The notes: generated from the sequence alone by a model not told the origin. DNA of 64,000 nt from Verrucomicrobiota bacterium (GCA_026397955.1 JAPLTV010000065.1:1-64000), one strand, 5' to 3'. Positions 29,473 to 40,493 are shown, numbered from the stretch's first letter. Program-made: numbers and translations.

Positions 29473-30075
29473 GTGACTCCCTCTTTCGACAAGGTCCGCC
29501 AACTCCTCAAGATGCTTCCGGGCATGGGGCATCGCTCGGCCGAACGCATTGCTTTACATCTACTGGTCGAGCGCCCGGGCAAGCTAGAGCCGCTGCTTGA
29601 ATCCCTGCAGGCCGCTGCCGCCGCGGTCCGTCGCTGCGGTCGCTGCGGAAGCCTCGCCGAGGCCGAACTCTGCCCCATCTGCCTAGACGTCAAGCGGGAG
29701 CCCGCCTCGATCTGCGTCGTCGAACAAGTGCCCGACCTGATGGCGATTGAGCGCTCCGCCGCCTATCGTGGTACATATCACGTCCTCCATGGTCGGCTCT
29801 CGCCCATCAACGGCGTCGGCCCCGACCAGCTCAATCTCGCCAGCTTCGAACAGCGCTTGAAGGACGAACCCATCACGGAAGTCGTCCTGGCCCTCGGCAA
29901 CGATATCGAAGGTGAAGCGACCTGCCACTATATCAGCGAAGCCATCCAAGCCGTGCGTCCGTCCATCAAGATCTCGCGCATCGGTTTCGGCCTGCCCAGC
30001 GGTAGCGGACTGACCTTCGCCGATCCGGCCACGCTGCGCAGCGCGCTGGAGGGACGTCGAGATGTCGCCAACTGA
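29473..30075 (+). CDS. recR: Recombination protein RecR
   Basis: LLKMLPGMGHRSAERIALHLL, CGRCGSLAEAELCPIC zinc finger, Toprim VVEQVPDLMAIERS, YHVLHGRLSPINGVGP. Confidence 0.96.
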   Translation: MTPSFDKVRQLLKMLPGMGHRSAERIALHLLVERPGKLEPLLESLQAAAAAVRRCGRCGSLAEAELCPICLDVKREPASICVVEQVPDLMAIERSAAYRGTYHVLHGRLSPINGVGPDQLNLASFEQRLKDEPITEVVLALGNDIEGEATCHYISEAIQAVRPSIKISRIGFGLPSGSGLTFADPATLRSALEGRRDVAN

Positions 30076-31231
30076 TTCGTCCCTCGCCTACCCGGCCGAA
30101 GCAGAGGCATTCTGGGTGGGTCAGGCTGAGCTGGCTTCCGAGAAGATCGGCGACGAAGCCCTTGAGCGAATGACTCCGGCCGTGGCGCACCTTTCGGACC
30201 TCTTTACGACCGAGCGCCCCGGCAAGAAATTCCCTGATTATTTCGCCGACCCACGCCTACTGGCCGGCTACGGCGTCTTCTTCCTGCCCCAAAGCTTTAC
30301 GCGAACATCCATGGCCTTGGCCCAAACCTGCGGCTTACGCGGATGGAAGCCTTCGAGTGCGGTGCCTGCGATCCTCGACCTGGGTTCTGGTCCTGGCTCC
30401 TGCGGTGTCGCCGCGGCCTTTCGTTTACGCCAAGCTGGTTTCGGTAAGCTCTCACTGCATGGCGTGGACAAGTCGCCGAGCGCCTTGGCCTCGATGGAAT
30501 CCTTCGCTCATGCCGTCTTAGGCGATGACGTCGACACGATGACGCGCATCGGAGATGCATCGCGACCGGAAACCTGGCCAGAAGGCCCGTTCGACCTCAT
30601 CGTCGCCGGCTTCGTGATGAACGAGATGCCCCAGCTCGATCACGACGCCCTGCTCCGCTGGTTCGGTGAACTCAAGGCCAAGCTCGCTCCGGGCGGCCTC
30701 ATTCTGATTCTTGAACCGGCATTGAAGATCACCGCGGAGCGCCTGCAGCGGCTCAGCGACGCAGTGGCCTTGGGAGAGATGACTCGCATCGCCCCCGAAC
30801 TCGACGCCTTGCCCGACCCCCAACTGGGACCGAGCGAACACTGGAGTCACGAGACCCGCGCCTGGGAAGCTCCCGCATCGACTGAATTCGTCAACCGCCA
30901 CCTCCATCGCGATCTACGCGAAGTCCGCTTCTCGTTCGCCGCGTTTTCTGATGCATCCTTGGCTCCGCTTCCCGCCGGATTGAGCCGGCTTATTTCAGAC
31001 GTCCAGATTATCAAGGGGCTCCTCCGCTTCATCACGATCCGCGATGGCTGCATCGAATCGGTCGAAGTCCCGACCCGCGGCCTCTCCAAACATGAGGTCA
31101 AGAAACTGGCGGCGACCTTTGGACGCGGAGACATCGTCCGGCACCCCCATCCCGCCGCAGCGAAGCTCCGCTTGGCCAATCACGAGGAATTAGAGGTGTT
31201 TTGGACTCCCGAGGCCTCCCGGGCACCATAA
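30062..31231 (+). CDS. Rsm22-like methyltransferase (mitoribosome small subunit Rsm22 family)
   Basis: ILDLGSGPGSCGVAAAFRLR SAM motif, FDLIVAGFVMNEMP, LILILEPALKITAERLQRL. Confidence 0.75.
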   Translation: MSPTDSSLAYPAEAEAFWVGQAELASEKIGDEALERMTPAVAHLSDLFTTERPGKKFPDYFADPRLLAGYGVFFLPQSFTRTSMALAQTCGLRGWKPSSAVPAILDLGSGPGSCGVAAAFRLRQAGFGKLSLHGVDKSPSALASMESFAHAVLGDDVDTMTRIGDASRPETWPEGPFDLIVAGFVMNEMPQLDHDALLRWFGELKAKLAPGGLILILEPALKITAERLQRLSDAVALGEMTRIAPELDALPDPQLGPSEHWSHETRAWEAPASTEFVNRHLHRDLREVRFSFAAFSDASLAPLPAGLSRLISDVQIIKGLLRFITIRDGCIESVEVPTRGLSKHEVKKLAATFGRGDIVRHPHPAAAKLRLANHEELEVFWTPEASRAP

Positions 31232-31336
31232 TGTAACAAAGTCGGCCGGGCATTTGTTTGCCTGCCGGGCTTACAAGGAGTTTAATGAGCGGAGTCCCCT
31301 GTTCCTTCATGGCACGGCGGGCAACCTTACATCTCC

Positions 31337-33409
31337 ATGTTCAATCGCGAACTCAGTTGGCTTAGTTTCGACCGTCGAGTCCTCGAACTCGCCGAAGACG
31401 ACTCCGTCCCGTTGCTCGAGCGCGTCCGCTTCCTTTCTATCGCCAGCTCCAACCTGGACGAATTCTTTGAGATCCGCGTGGCCGGCGTCATGCAGCAGGA
31501 AGAATCCGGCAGCCACCCGGCGACCCGGGAGTTCCTGACCGATGTCTTGGGCAAAGCCCGTAAGCTCGTCGAAGCCGAGCAGGCTTGCTGGAAAGACCAG
31601 CTGCTGCCCGCCCTCGCCGCCCAAGGCATCAATTTTAAGTCTCGCGAGCAGCTGAATGAGGCCGACCGCACCGAACTTTCACCGCGCTTCGATACGGATG
31701 TTTTTTCCGCCCTGACGCCCTTGGCAATCGACCCTTCGCACCCCTTCCCGGTGCTGACCAACAAAGGCCTATACCTTCTCGTCCTCCTGCGTGACCCAAC
31801 CGACGGAGAAATCCGCCGCGCCGTCGTCCCGATCCCCCGCGTCCTGCCCCGCGTTCTCACCGTAGGCCAAGGCTCGGCTCAGTCCTTCACGCTGCTCAGC
31901 CACGTGATTCAGCTTTTCATCCACCGTCTCTTTCCGGGACTTGAGCTACAGGGCTCCTGGGCATTCCGCATCACGCGTAATAGCGACCTTTACGTCGACG
32001 AAGAAGAAGCCGGCAACCTGCTCGAGGCCATCGAGGAAGAAATCCGTAACCTGCGTAAAGGCGCACCCGTACGACTCGAAATCGAAGGCGACGTGCCCGA
32101 AGGCGAGATGCTTTGGCTGCTCAAGTCGATCGGTCTCACTTCAGACAATGCTTTCCGCGTTGCCGGACCGGTCAACCTCCTGCGCCTGGGCAGCCTGGTC
32201 GACCTGATTCACCGGCCTGACCTCCTTTATCCGACCTTCGTGCCGGCCTTGCCCGCCGAATTCGTTGACCCATCGAAGCTTTTTGCGCGCATCGCCCAGC
32301 AGGACCTTCTCCTGCACCATCCGTACGAATCCTTCACTCCGGTAGTAGACTTCATCCGTCAGGCCTCCCGCGATGATTCCGTGGTCGCAATCAAACTCAC
32401 GCTCTACCGTACCAGCGGCGATTCGCCCGTGGTCGAAGCCCTCAAGGAAGCGGCCCGCAACGGCAAGCAGGTCACCGCGCTGGTCGAACTCCGCGCCCGC
32501 TTCGACGAACTGAACAACATTGAATGGGCCCGCCAGCTGGAGGAAGCCGGCGCCCACGTCGTCTATGGCCTCGGCGGACTAAAGACGCACTGCAAAGCCT
32601 GCCTCGTCATCCGCCAGGAAAAGGGTGGCCTGCGTCGCTACGCGCACCTCGGCACCGGCAATTACAACCCGAAGACCGCGCGCATCTACACCGACTTCTC
32701 GATGTTCACGGCGGACTCCGAGATCACCGCCGACGTCGGCCTGCTCTTCAACGTGCTGACGGGTAACCTCGGTCGTCCGAAATTCAAACACCTCCTCATC
32801 GCACCGTTCGACCTTTCCCGTCGCATCGTCGACCTGATTGACGCCGAGACATCCGCCGCCGCCGCTGGACGCAAGGCTGGTATCTTCGCCAAGGTCAACA
32901 GCCTCGTCGACCCTGACGTCATTAACGCCCTCTACCGCGCCTCTTCCGCCGGCGTGAAGGTCGAACTAGTCGTCCGCGGCATCTGTTGCCTCAAGCCCGG
33001 GGTGCCGGGTCGCAGCGATAATATCCGCGTGCGCAGCTTCCTCGGACGCTTCTTGGAACATAGCCGACTCTTCCGCTTCGAAAACGCGGGTGGTGATCCC
33101 ATCATCCTGCTCGGTAGCGCCGACTGGATGCCGCGCAACTTCCTACGTCGTGTCGAATGCGTGTTCCCAGTCCGCAACAAGGCCCTGCGCAAGCGCATCG
33201 AGGGCGAGGTCATCGCTACCTACCTGGAACGCTCAGGCGACGCTAAGACGTTGCAGCCAGATGGCTCCTACGTGAGTACCGCCGCGGAGGGCCGAAGGTC
33301 CCCTTGCGCCCAGGACGCCTTCCTGACGATTGCCCAGAAACTTCTGCCGGAACCAGTCAGCGTCCCGAAGAAGAAGGCCCGAGGCAGATCCGTTCGACGG
33401 CCGAATTAA
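31337..33409 (+). CDS. ppk1: Polyphosphate kinase 1
   Basis: FNRELSWLSFDRRVLELAEDDSVPLLERVRFLSIASSNLDEFFEIRVAG, LKTHCKACLVIRQEKGGLRRYAHLGTGNYNPKTARIYTD. Confidence 0.97.
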   Translation: MFNRELSWLSFDRRVLELAEDDSVPLLERVRFLSIASSNLDEFFEIRVAGVMQQEESGSHPATREFLTDVLGKARKLVEAEQACWKDQLLPALAAQGINFKSREQLNEADRTELSPRFDTDVFSALTPLAIDPSHPFPVLTNKGLYLLVLLRDPTDGEIRRAVVPIPRVLPRVLTVGQGSAQSFTLLSHVIQLFIHRLFPGLELQGSWAFRITRNSDLYVDEEEAGNLLEAIEEEIRNLRKGAPVRLEIEGDVPEGEMLWLLKSIGLTSDNAFRVAGPVNLLRLGSLVDLIHRPDLLYPTFVPALPAEFVDPSKLFARIAQQDLLLHHPYESFTPVVDFIRQASRDDSVVAIKLTLYRTSGDSPVVEALKEAARNGKQVTALVELRARFDELNNIEWARQLEEAGAHVVYGLGGLKTHCKACLVIRQEKGGLRRYAHLGTGNYNPKTARIYTDFSMFTADSEITADVGLLFNVLTGNLGRPKFKHLLIAPFDLSRRIVDLIDAETSAAAAGRKAGIFAKVNSLVDPDVINALYRASSAGVKVELVVRGICCLKPGVPGRSDNIRVRSFLGRFLEHSRLFRFENAGGDPIILLGSADWMPRNFLRRVECVFPVRNKALRKRIEGEVIATYLERSGDAKTLQPDGSYVSTAAEGRRSPCAQDAFLTIAQKLLPEPVSVPKKKARGRSVRRPN

Positions 33410-34601
33410 AACCTTCCGCATCGCCGAGGATCTCCACCTCGAGGCGGACAAACATCAGCGGGATTGGCGGGCGGAAACGTGCCTGGAGTCGCACCGCGTC
33501 CTTCTCGGTCGTGATGATCATCTCAGCCTTGGCCTGCATGGCCTGATCGAGCACCTCGTCGAGATCTTCGTCCGCGAAGGCGTGGTGATCGAGGAAGCGG
33601 CGGTTGGCGACAATCTTGGCGCCCTGATTCGTCAGGATCTCCTCGAAGCGCTCCGGGGTCGCGATACCAGAGAAAGCGGCGACACGTCGTCCCTTGAGGT
33701 CCGACATCGGTAAGCGCTTCGGGCCATCGACCTCGACGAGTTCGCGGGCGCTGTGCGAGCAGGCGATGATCTCGGCCTTGGCGTTATGTCGGCGGATGAG
33801 ACTGACGAGCGCCGGATCGGGCGGGCCGACGGACTTCGTTACGAAGACATAGGAAGCTCGGCTTAGATTGGAAATCGGTTCACGCAGGACGCCACGTGGC
33901 AGCAGCGAACCATTACCGAAAGGATCACGGCTATCGACGAGGAGCAGGTTGATCTGACCGCGCAGCGGCAGATATTGGAGTCCGTCGTCGAGCAGGATTG
34001 TGTCCACGCCGAAGCGTCGCAGCGCGAAGCGCCCTCCCTCAACGCGATCACGGTCGACGATGACAATGACGCCTTCGCCGCAGAGATTCTGGGCGAGCAT
34101 GTAAGGCTCGTCGCCCGCTTCATCCGGACCGACTAGGACCGACTTGCCGTCGGAAACCACGAGCGGATCAGGGCGGCTACCTTGCGTCAGCCAGCGCCAG
34201 AAACGCTTCAACATCGAATCGGAAGCTCCCTTATAACCGCGAGAAAGGATGGCCACCTTGCGGCCGCGGGCTGTCAGCACGCGCGCCATCTTCAGCACGA
34301 TGGGGGTCTTCCCCGTGCCACCGACGGTGAGATTACCTACGACCACGACCTTACAGCCGAGCGGTGTGTCGCGAAACAGACGATTGCGATACAGCCAGAG
34401 GCGAAGGCGGACCAAGACCTCGAAAATCCACGAAAGGACCTTCAGGAAGGCCCCGAGTAAGGTCGCCCCAGGCCCTTTCCGACGCTCGTAGACTACGTCT
34501 ACGGCATAACCGGCCACAGCCTCTCCAAGGGAGGAAAAGAACCCTCGATGCTTGGCGGCCATGGACGAATTGATGCAAAGTTGTTTGACGAAGGCAACCA
34601 T
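33357..34601 (-). CDS. lpxK: Tetraacyldisaccharide 4'-kinase
   Basis: [89 protein letters not shown] track extension beyond ~34601 overlaps panD and is rejected. Confidence 0.93.
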   Translation of the reverse strand: MVAFVKQLCINSSMAAKHRGFFSSLGEAVAGYAVDVVYERRKGPGATLLGAFLKVLSWIFEVLVRLRLWLYRNRLFRDTPLGCKVVVVGNLTVGGTGKTPIVLKMARVLTARGRKVAILSRGYKGASDSMLKRFWRWLTQGSRPDPLVVSDGKSVLVGPDEAGDEPYMLAQNLCGEGVIVIVDRDRVEGGRFALRRFGVDTILLDDGLQYLPLRGQINLLLVDSRDPFGNGSLLPRGVLREPISNLSRASYVFVTKSVGPPDPALVSLIRRHNAKAEIIACSHSARELVEVDGPKRLPMSDLKGRRVAAFSGIATPERFEEILTNQGAKIVANRRFLDHHAFADEDLDEVLDQAMQAKAEMIITTEKDAVRLQARFRPPIPLMFVRLEVEILGDAEGFNSAVERICLGPSSSGR

Positions 34602-34628
34602 CCCGATTGAGAAGGACGACATAGCGCC

Positions 34629-35030
34629 ATGCTCGTACACCTGTTGCGCACCAAACTTCTCCGAGCCGAGGTCACCGCGGCCCGTCTCGATTACGAGGGC
34701 TCCTTGGCCATCGATCGGGAGCTCATGGCCCTCGTCGGCATGCTGCCTTATGAGAAGATCCTCATCGGTAACCTGGCCAACGGGGAGCGCTTTGAGACCT
34801 ACGCCATCCCCGCCCCTGCCGGCACCCGCGAGATCTGCCTGAACGGCGCCACGGCCCACCTGGGCAAGCCCGGCGACCTGCTGGTCATCATGTCCTTCAC
34901 CCAGGTCGAAGAATCTGCCGCCTCGACCTGGAAACCCCGGACCGCCACCCTCGCCGAGGGTAACCGCCGTATCGTCCGCCTCGAGAACCCCGAAGTCCCC
35001 ACCTCCCTCCTGACCACCTTCCAACGATGA
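34629..35030 (+). CDS. panD: Aspartate 1-decarboxylase (pyruvoyl enzyme)
   Basis: [29 protein letters not shown] with Gly24-Ser25 autoprocessing site, [21 protein letters not shown]. Confidence 0.93.
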   Translation: MLVHLLRTKLLRAEVTAARLDYEGSLAIDRELMALVGMLPYEKILIGNLANGERFETYAIPAPAGTREICLNGATAHLGKPGDLLVIMSFTQVEESAASTWKPRTATLAEGNRRIVRLENPEVPTSLLTTFQR

Positions 35031-36106
35031 GCTATCGTCTATATATACCCGGACCCCTGACCGTCTCCGATTCGATCGTCCAAGCCATGGGCAAACCCAT
35101 GGTCGGGCACCGCTCGGGCGACTTCGTCAAACTGTACAATGACATGCAGCCTCGCCTTCAGGCCATGTTCTACACCCAGGACCCGGTCTACCTCGCTACG
35201 AGCTCGGCTTGGGGCGTGATGGAAGGCGCCCTCCGCAACGTCTGCCGCAAGGGCGTACTCAACTGCATGAATGGTGCGTTCTCCGACAAGTGGAACGACG
35301 TCGCCAAGCGCTGCGGCAAATACGCCGAAGCCCTGCAGTTCGACTGGGGCAAGCCCGTCGACCCCGAAGCCGTCCGCAAGGCCCTCGCCACCGGCAAGTT
35401 CGACTGCATCACCTTCATCCACTCCGAGACCTCCACCGGCACCCTCTCCCCCATCGCCGACATCATGGCCGTGGTCCGCGAGTTCCCTGACGTGATCTCG
35501 ATCGCCGACACCGTCAGCTCCTTCTCGACCATCCCGATCAAGAAGGACGAACTGGGCATCGACATCTTCCTCACCGGTTCGCAGAAGGCCCTCGCCCTGC
35601 CTCCCGGCCTGGCGATCTTCGCCGTCAGCGAGCGCGCCCGGGAACGCGCCAAGCAGTCGCCTGACCGCGGCTACTACTTCGACCTGATCGAGTTCCACGA
35701 CAACCACGTCAAGGGCATGACCCCGTCGACTCCCTGCATCTCCCTCTTCTACGGACTCCAGCAGCGCCTGCTCGAAGTCGAAGCCGAAGGCCTCGACAAC
35801 CGTCACGCCCGCCACATCCGCCTCAACGATCGCATGCGCGCGTGGGGCCTCGCCAAGGGTTTCTCGCTCCTCCCAGAAGTCCAGTTCGGCACCCGCGGCC
35901 TCAACTGCTTCAAGAATGACCGGAACGCTGACCTTGAGCGCCTCAACAAGACCCTCAAGTCGCGCCACAAGCTCGTCATCGACGGCGGCTACGGCAAGCT
36001 GAAGGGCAAGACCTTCCGTATCTCCAACATGGGAGACGAGACCGACGCCACGATTGCCACACTGATTGCCGCCCTTGACGATTCCTTCGCCGAGCAGGGA
36101 ATGTAA
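35027..36106 (+). CDS. Class V aminotransferase (alanine-glyoxylate aminotransferase-like)
   Basis: [58 protein letters not shown] (PLP Lys). Confidence 0.9.
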   Translation: MSYRLYIPGPLTVSDSIVQAMGKPMVGHRSGDFVKLYNDMQPRLQAMFYTQDPVYLATSSAWGVMEGALRNVCRKGVLNCMNGAFSDKWNDVAKRCGKYAEALQFDWGKPVDPEAVRKALATGKFDCITFIHSETSTGTLSPIADIMAVVREFPDVISIADTVSSFSTIPIKKDELGIDIFLTGSQKALALPPGLAIFAVSERARERAKQSPDRGYYFDLIEFHDNHVKGMTPSTPCISLFYGLQQRLLEVEAEGLDNRHARHIRLNDRMRAWGLAKGFSLLPEVQFGTRGLNCFKNDRNADLERLNKTLKSRHKLVIDGGYGKLKGKTFRISNMGDETDATIATLIAALDDSFAEQGM

Positions 36107-36137
36107 CCGGATTTGACCATCGGTTATCATCCTACGC

Positions 36138-38888
36138 ATGCGCAAGAAATCATCCAAGTCGTCCGACGAAGTTTCCGCCCCCGCCGGTTCCAAGATCCTA
36201 GTCATTGCCGAGAAGCCCTCGGTGGCGACCGACCTGGCGAAGGTCCTCAAGGTACCTAAGGCCAACAGCGATTACTTTGAGAACGACAAGTGGGTGATCA
36301 GTTCTTCCATCGGCCACGTGGTACGCCTCGTGGATCCGGATGACATCGACCCGAAGTTCAAGCGCTGGACCCTCAAAGATCTCCCGATCGATCCGGTCAA
36401 GTTCGACGGGACCGCCAGCCCCGGCATTCTCAAGGCAGTCATCAGCGAGCGTAATAACGGCGACCGTTATAAGCTGCTGAAGAAGCTCCTCAACCGTCCG
36501 GACGTCGGTACGGTCGTCAACGCCTGCGACGCCGGCCGCGAAGGCGAACTCATCTTCCACTACGTCTACCAGCTCGCGAAGTGCAAACTACCCTGCCAGC
36601 GCCTCTGGCTGGCGAGCATGACGAACACGGCCATCGCCGAAGCTTTCGACCACTTGCTGCCCGCTTCCGCCAAGCAAGGCCTGCTCGACGCGGCGATCTG
36701 CCGCTCCCAAGCCGACTGGCTCGTGGGCATGACGGCAAGCCGCTTCTCGACCATCATCATCGGTGGCGCGAAACGCGAAGTCTTCTCAGTCGGCCGCGTC
36801 CAGACCCCGACGCTCATGCTCATCGTGAAGCGCGAGCTGGAGATCCGTAATTTCGTCCCGAAGACCTTCTGGAAGATCGAAGGCGACTTTGGCATCTCCA
36901 ATGGCGGGTACCGCGGCGCCGCCCAGGTCCCCGGCGTCACCGACCGCAAGGAAGCCGAACGCTTCTACGACGAAGCCCAGGCCCGCAAGGTAGCCGAAGA
37001 GTCGATCAAGATCGGTACCGGCATCGTCACCGACGAACGAAAGCCGAAGAAGGAAAGCGCCCCCCGTCTCTTCGATCTCACGACCCTCCAGCGCGAAGGC
37101 AACCGTCGCTTTGGCTTCTCGGCCAAGACCACCTTAGGCGTCGCCCAGGCCCTCTACGAAAAGCACAAGGCGCTCACCTATCCTCGTACCGATTCCCAGT
37201 ACCTGCCCGAGGATTACCTCCCGAACGCCAAGGCCGCTCTCCAGTCCCTCGAAGGCGCCCATCCGGCCGGAGTCTTCGCCAAGCAAGCACTCCGCAGTGG
37301 CTGGGTCGATTCCGCTGGCCGCCGCGTCTTCGACAACAAGAAGGTCAGCGACCACTTCGCCATCATCCCGACCGGCACCGTCCCCCACGGCCTGACCGAC
37401 GTAGAACAGAAAATCTACGACCTCGTCGTCCGTCGCTTCGTCGCCGTCTTCTTCCCGATGGCCGAGTTCGAAGAGACCGTCCGCACGACCCTCGTCGGTG
37501 AACATAATTTCCGCACGACGGGCAAGGTGCTCGTCGTCGCTGGCTGGCGCGCCGTCTGGGGCCAGGAAGCCGAAGCCGAAGCCGAAGAAGACAAGGACAA
37601 GGAAGGCTCCGCGAGCCTCCCCGCCCTCGCTTCCGGTGACGGTTCTCCCGCCAAGGCCAAGGTCAACGGCGTTGACGTCAAGGAAGACGCGACCAAGCCG
37701 CCGGCCCGCTACAACGAAGCCTCGCTCCTCGGCGCGATGGAAAATGCCGGCAAGCTCGTCGACGACGAAGCCCTCGCCGAAGCGATGAAGGAACGCGGTC
37801 TCGGCACGCCCGCGACCCGCGCTGCCACGATCGAAGAACTCCTCTCGAAGACCTACATCGAACGTCAGGGCAAGGAACTCGTCCCCCTCGCCAAGGCCTT
37901 CCAGCTCCACCAGTTCCTCCACGCCAAGGAAATGGGCGTCTTCACGGAACCGCAAATGACCGGCGAGTGGGAATACAAGCTCAAGCAGATTGAGCACGGC
38001 AAGATGGGGCCGCGCGAATTCATGATGGAGATCAAGGCGCTCCTTGAGATCATCGTGAAGAAGGGCGCCGTGAAGCCGCCTTCGCTCGAACTGGCCCCGC
38101 AGGTCCTCTCCCCGACCGACGGCAAGCCGCTGCAGACTGACGGAGAGAAATACTTCTCCCAGGACATGGTCGGTACGACCGATCGCCCAAAGCTGACAAT
38201 ATATGTCGGCATGAACGGCCACACCATTACACCGACTGAAGTAGCCGAACTGATCGAGAAGCGTCGCATCGGCCCCTTCTCCGACTTCCGCTCGATGAAG
38301 TCGGGCAAGAACTTCACGGGCTACATCGACCTCGTCGACCCGGACACAATCAAGCCTCGCGGCACCGAAGAGAAGACCGAGACCACCCCAGCCCCAGCTC
38401 CTGCCGCCGAAGGCGAAGAAGCCAAGCCGGTCAAAGCCCCTCGCAAGACCAAGCCCAAGGCCCCGAGCGGTAAACTCAAGGCAGTGCTTTACTTCCCGCC
38501 TCGCGAAGGCGCCGACGGTAATCCTGACGCCTTTGACGCCGAGTGGCCGGTCCTCGGCCCCTGCCCCGTCAGCGGCCTCGCCGTCCAGCATACCCCGACC
38601 GCGGGTTACCGAGTCTGCCCACACAAGGCCCAGGAGGCCGGTGCGAAGAAGACTTTCAGCCTCAACTCCGAGATGCTCAAGTCGCCGATCTCGGCTGACG
38701 ACGTCCGCCGACTCCTCAACGAGGGCAAGACCGGGCTCAAGAAGTTCGTCTCCAATCGCACCAAGCGCACTTTCGAAGCCTTCCTTGTCGCCGACAAGCA
38801 GAAGGGTTGGTGGTTCGAATTCCCTCCCCGCAAACCTCGCGCCCCCAAGGGTGCACCTGCGGAGAAGAAGTCGGACGAGCCGTTCTGA
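36138..38888 (+). CDS. Type IA DNA topoisomerase (topoisomerase III-like) with C-terminal topo repeat region
   Basis: ILVIAEKPSVATDLAKVL Toprim, VNACDAGREGELIFHY, LTYPRTDSQYLPEDY active-site Tyr region, SLLGAMENAGK, GLGTPATRAATIEEL. Confidence 0.95.
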   Translation: MRKKSSKSSDEVSAPAGSKILVIAEKPSVATDLAKVLKVPKANSDYFENDKWVISSSIGHVVRLVDPDDIDPKFKRWTLKDLPIDPVKFDGTASPGILKAVISERNNGDRYKLLKKLLNRPDVGTVVNACDAGREGELIFHYVYQLAKCKLPCQRLWLASMTNTAIAEAFDHLLPASAKQGLLDAAICRSQADWLVGMTASRFSTIIIGGAKREVFSVGRVQTPTLMLIVKRELEIRNFVPKTFWKIEGDFGISNGGYRGAAQVPGVTDRKEAERFYDEAQARKVAEESIKIGTGIVTDERKPKKESAPRLFDLTTLQREGNRRFGFSAKTTLGVAQALYEKHKALTYPRTDSQYLPEDYLPNAKAALQSLEGAHPAGVFAKQALRSGWVDSAGRRVFDNKKVSDHFAIIPTGTVPHGLTDVEQKIYDLVVRRFVAVFFPMAEFEETVRTTLVGEHNFRTTGKVLVVAGWRAVWGQEAEAEAEEDKDKEGSASLPALASGDGSPAKAKVNGVDVKEDATKPPARYNEASLLGAMENAGKLVDDEALAEAMKERGLGTPATRAATIEELLSKTYIERQGKELVPLAKAFQLHQFLHAKEMGVFTEPQMTGEWEYKLKQIEHGKMGPREFMMEIKALLEIIVKKGAVKPPSLELAPQVLSPTDGKPLQTDGEKYFSQDMVGTTDRPKLTIYVGMNGHTITPTEVAELIEKRRIGPFSDFRSMKSGKNFTGYIDLVDPDTIKPRGTEEKTETTPAPAPAAEGEEAKPVKAPRKTKPKAPSGKLKAVLYFPPREGADGNPDAFDAEWPVLGPCPVSGLAVQHTPTAGYRVCPHKAQEAGAKKTFSLNSEMLKSPISADDVRRLLNEGKTGLKKFVSNRTKRTFEAFLVADKQKGWWFEFPPRKPRAPKGAPAEKKSDEPF

Positions 38889-39659
38889 TCAGCGCTCCCA
38901 AGACTGTCTGGGAATCCGCTGTAGAATGCCAAGGCGCAGTTCATTCTCCATCGTACGCAGCCTGATCAGGTCCTCCGGAAAGCCGTCATCCTTGGAACGC
39001 ATCCGCGTCTCCCAATAATTCCGATACCACCGATAGGCTTCGGCCTTCCGGCCGGCACCCCAGTCGAAGTCCGCGCTGATTCGGGCCGCATACCACGGAG
39101 CATCTGTCACTTCCGCGGCCTGACGGTAGTAATCGGCGGCGAGCCGGAGGTCTTTCAGTTTACCTTCCGCAAGGAAGCCTGCCGCCAGGAGCAAGGAGGT
39201 GCGATTACGAGCATGCCCCAAGCCTTCTTCCAGGACATCCAGCCCAAGGCGGCCGTATTGACGAAAAAGCCGCTCCTGGGTCTCGGCAGGTACCTTAGCA
39301 TAGCCGCCGCGACGGCGGATCTCCCAGTGCGCCATATCCAGACCGATGCGCAGACCGGCGTTCTCCCAGAAATAACGGGCGTGCGGATCAAGTGTACAGG
39401 CTGTGCGCATGAGGGCTTCGCAGCCGGGACGATCGCGCCTTTCCCAGAAGACGTAGCTGCGGATCCAGGCAATATCCGCGACGACCGTACGCAATCCGCC
39501 CAGCACGCCAAGGAGCACGCCTTGCCCCAGCGTAGGCTCGAGCTCTTTGCGGCCGATCTCAGGGATGCTCGGACGGACGCGCCGCCAGGAGGATTCAGCC
39601 AAGGATCCGGCTCCGAGGATAAGCACGCCGACCACGAGCCAGGGAGCGAATCGGCGCAT
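38889..39659 (-). CDS. Conserved hypothetical, signal-anchored helical (TPR-like) protein coupled to ABC transporter genes
   Basis: 256 aa; MRRFAPWLVVGVLILGAGSLAESSWRR; LAADYYRQAAEV.. helical repeats; start abuts permease stop. Confidence 0.75.
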   Translation of the reverse strand: MRRFAPWLVVGVLILGAGSLAESSWRRVRPSIPEIGRKELEPTLGQGVLLGVLGGLRTVVADIAWIRSYVFWERRDRPGCEALMRTACTLDPHARYFWENAGLRIGLDMAHWEIRRRGGYAKVPAETQERLFRQYGRLGLDVLEEGLGHARNRTSLLLAAGFLAEGKLKDLRLAADYYRQAAEVTDAPWYAARISADFDWGAGRKAEAYRWYRNYWETRMRSKDDGFPEDLIRLRTMENELRLGILQRIPRQSWER

Positions 39660-40492
39660 CAGATTTCCCTCCGACGGAAGATCAGGGACCCGAGGGTCAG
39701 ATAGGCTGCCAGATAGGCCACACCGGAGACACCGACGGCGATCAAGGCGCCCTCCTCGACGGCGGAGGACCCGAGGACCAGGGCGTCCGCGAGGTTGAAT
39801 TGCTGAAGGTTAGGAATCAGACGTGTGCTGACCCAAAGGAAGAACGCATAGACCGGCGAGTCCGTCGGACGCAGGAGCGCGTCCTGCGCAATCCACTGGA
39901 GCTGACCGGCGACGACGGCCAGCGAGCCCACCACGACGGCAAAAAGAAAGGTCCGCGCCAAAGCGGAGATCGCGAGGACGATGGAGATCACCACGCCCAG
40001 ACGGAGCCATTGCAGCAGCACCAGCTCGCACAAGCCGACGATGCTGAACGTGGCCGGAATCTTGCCGGCCTGCTCGGCGGCGGCGATCAGTTCCTGCTCG
40101 CGCGCCCACAGGACGACGCCCTGAAGACCCGCCAAGACCAAGACGAAGACGCCCAGCACCGCCCAGGCGCCAAAGAACTTGCCGAGCAAGAATTCGGCCC
40201 GGCTCAGTGGCTTGGCTAGCAACGTGAGCGCGGTTTTGTTGTCGATCTCGCTGAAGAACAGCTGCGCGGTCATGACCACCGCGAGGACGGAGCCGAAGAA
40301 GAACATGCCGCCGAAGCCGAAATCGGCGATAAACTTGAGCTCCCCATGGCCGAAGTCGAAGACACGGAAGGAGACGGAGGACAGCACCATCGCGGCGCTG
40401 AGCACGAGCAGGAAGGCGAAGAAACGCTGGCGGACAGCTTCGAGGAAGGTGACCCGGGAAATCCAGAGCGTGCGGCGGAGGGAGTCTTTCAT
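39659..40492 (-). CDS. ABC-2 type transporter permease
   Basis: Six hydrophobic segments, FFSEIDNKTALTLLAKPLSRAEFLLGKFFGA typical of NosY/ABC-2 permeases. Confidence 0.88.
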   Translation of the reverse strand: MKDSLRRTLWISRVTFLEAVRQRFFAFLLVLSAAMVLSSVSFRVFDFGHGELKFIADFGFGGMFFFGSVLAVVMTAQLFFSEIDNKTALTLLAKPLSRAEFLLGKFFGAWAVLGVFVLVLAGLQGVVLWAREQELIAAAEQAGKIPATFSIVGLCELVLLQWLRLGVVISIVLAISALARTFLFAVVVGSLAVVAGQLQWIAQDALLRPTDSPVYAFFLWVSTRLIPNLQQFNLADALVLGSSAVEEGALIAVGVSGVAYLAAYLTLGSLIFRRREI

Positions 40493-40493
40493 G

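Noticed and set aside
31239-31270. Imperfect hairpin cggccgggca-tttgtt-tgcctgccg upstream of ppk1 as a possible riboswitch
   Set aside because: Short stem with a bulge, no conserved aptamer sequence; at most a weak terminator of the Rsm22-like gene.
34602-35024. N-terminal extension of the lpxK ORF
   Set aside because: Overlaps panD on the opposite strand and carries no LpxK homology; real start is near 34601 or 34562.
37134-38624. 496-aa minus-strand ORF
   Set aside because: Antisense to the topoisomerase reading frame; codon-bias artefact.
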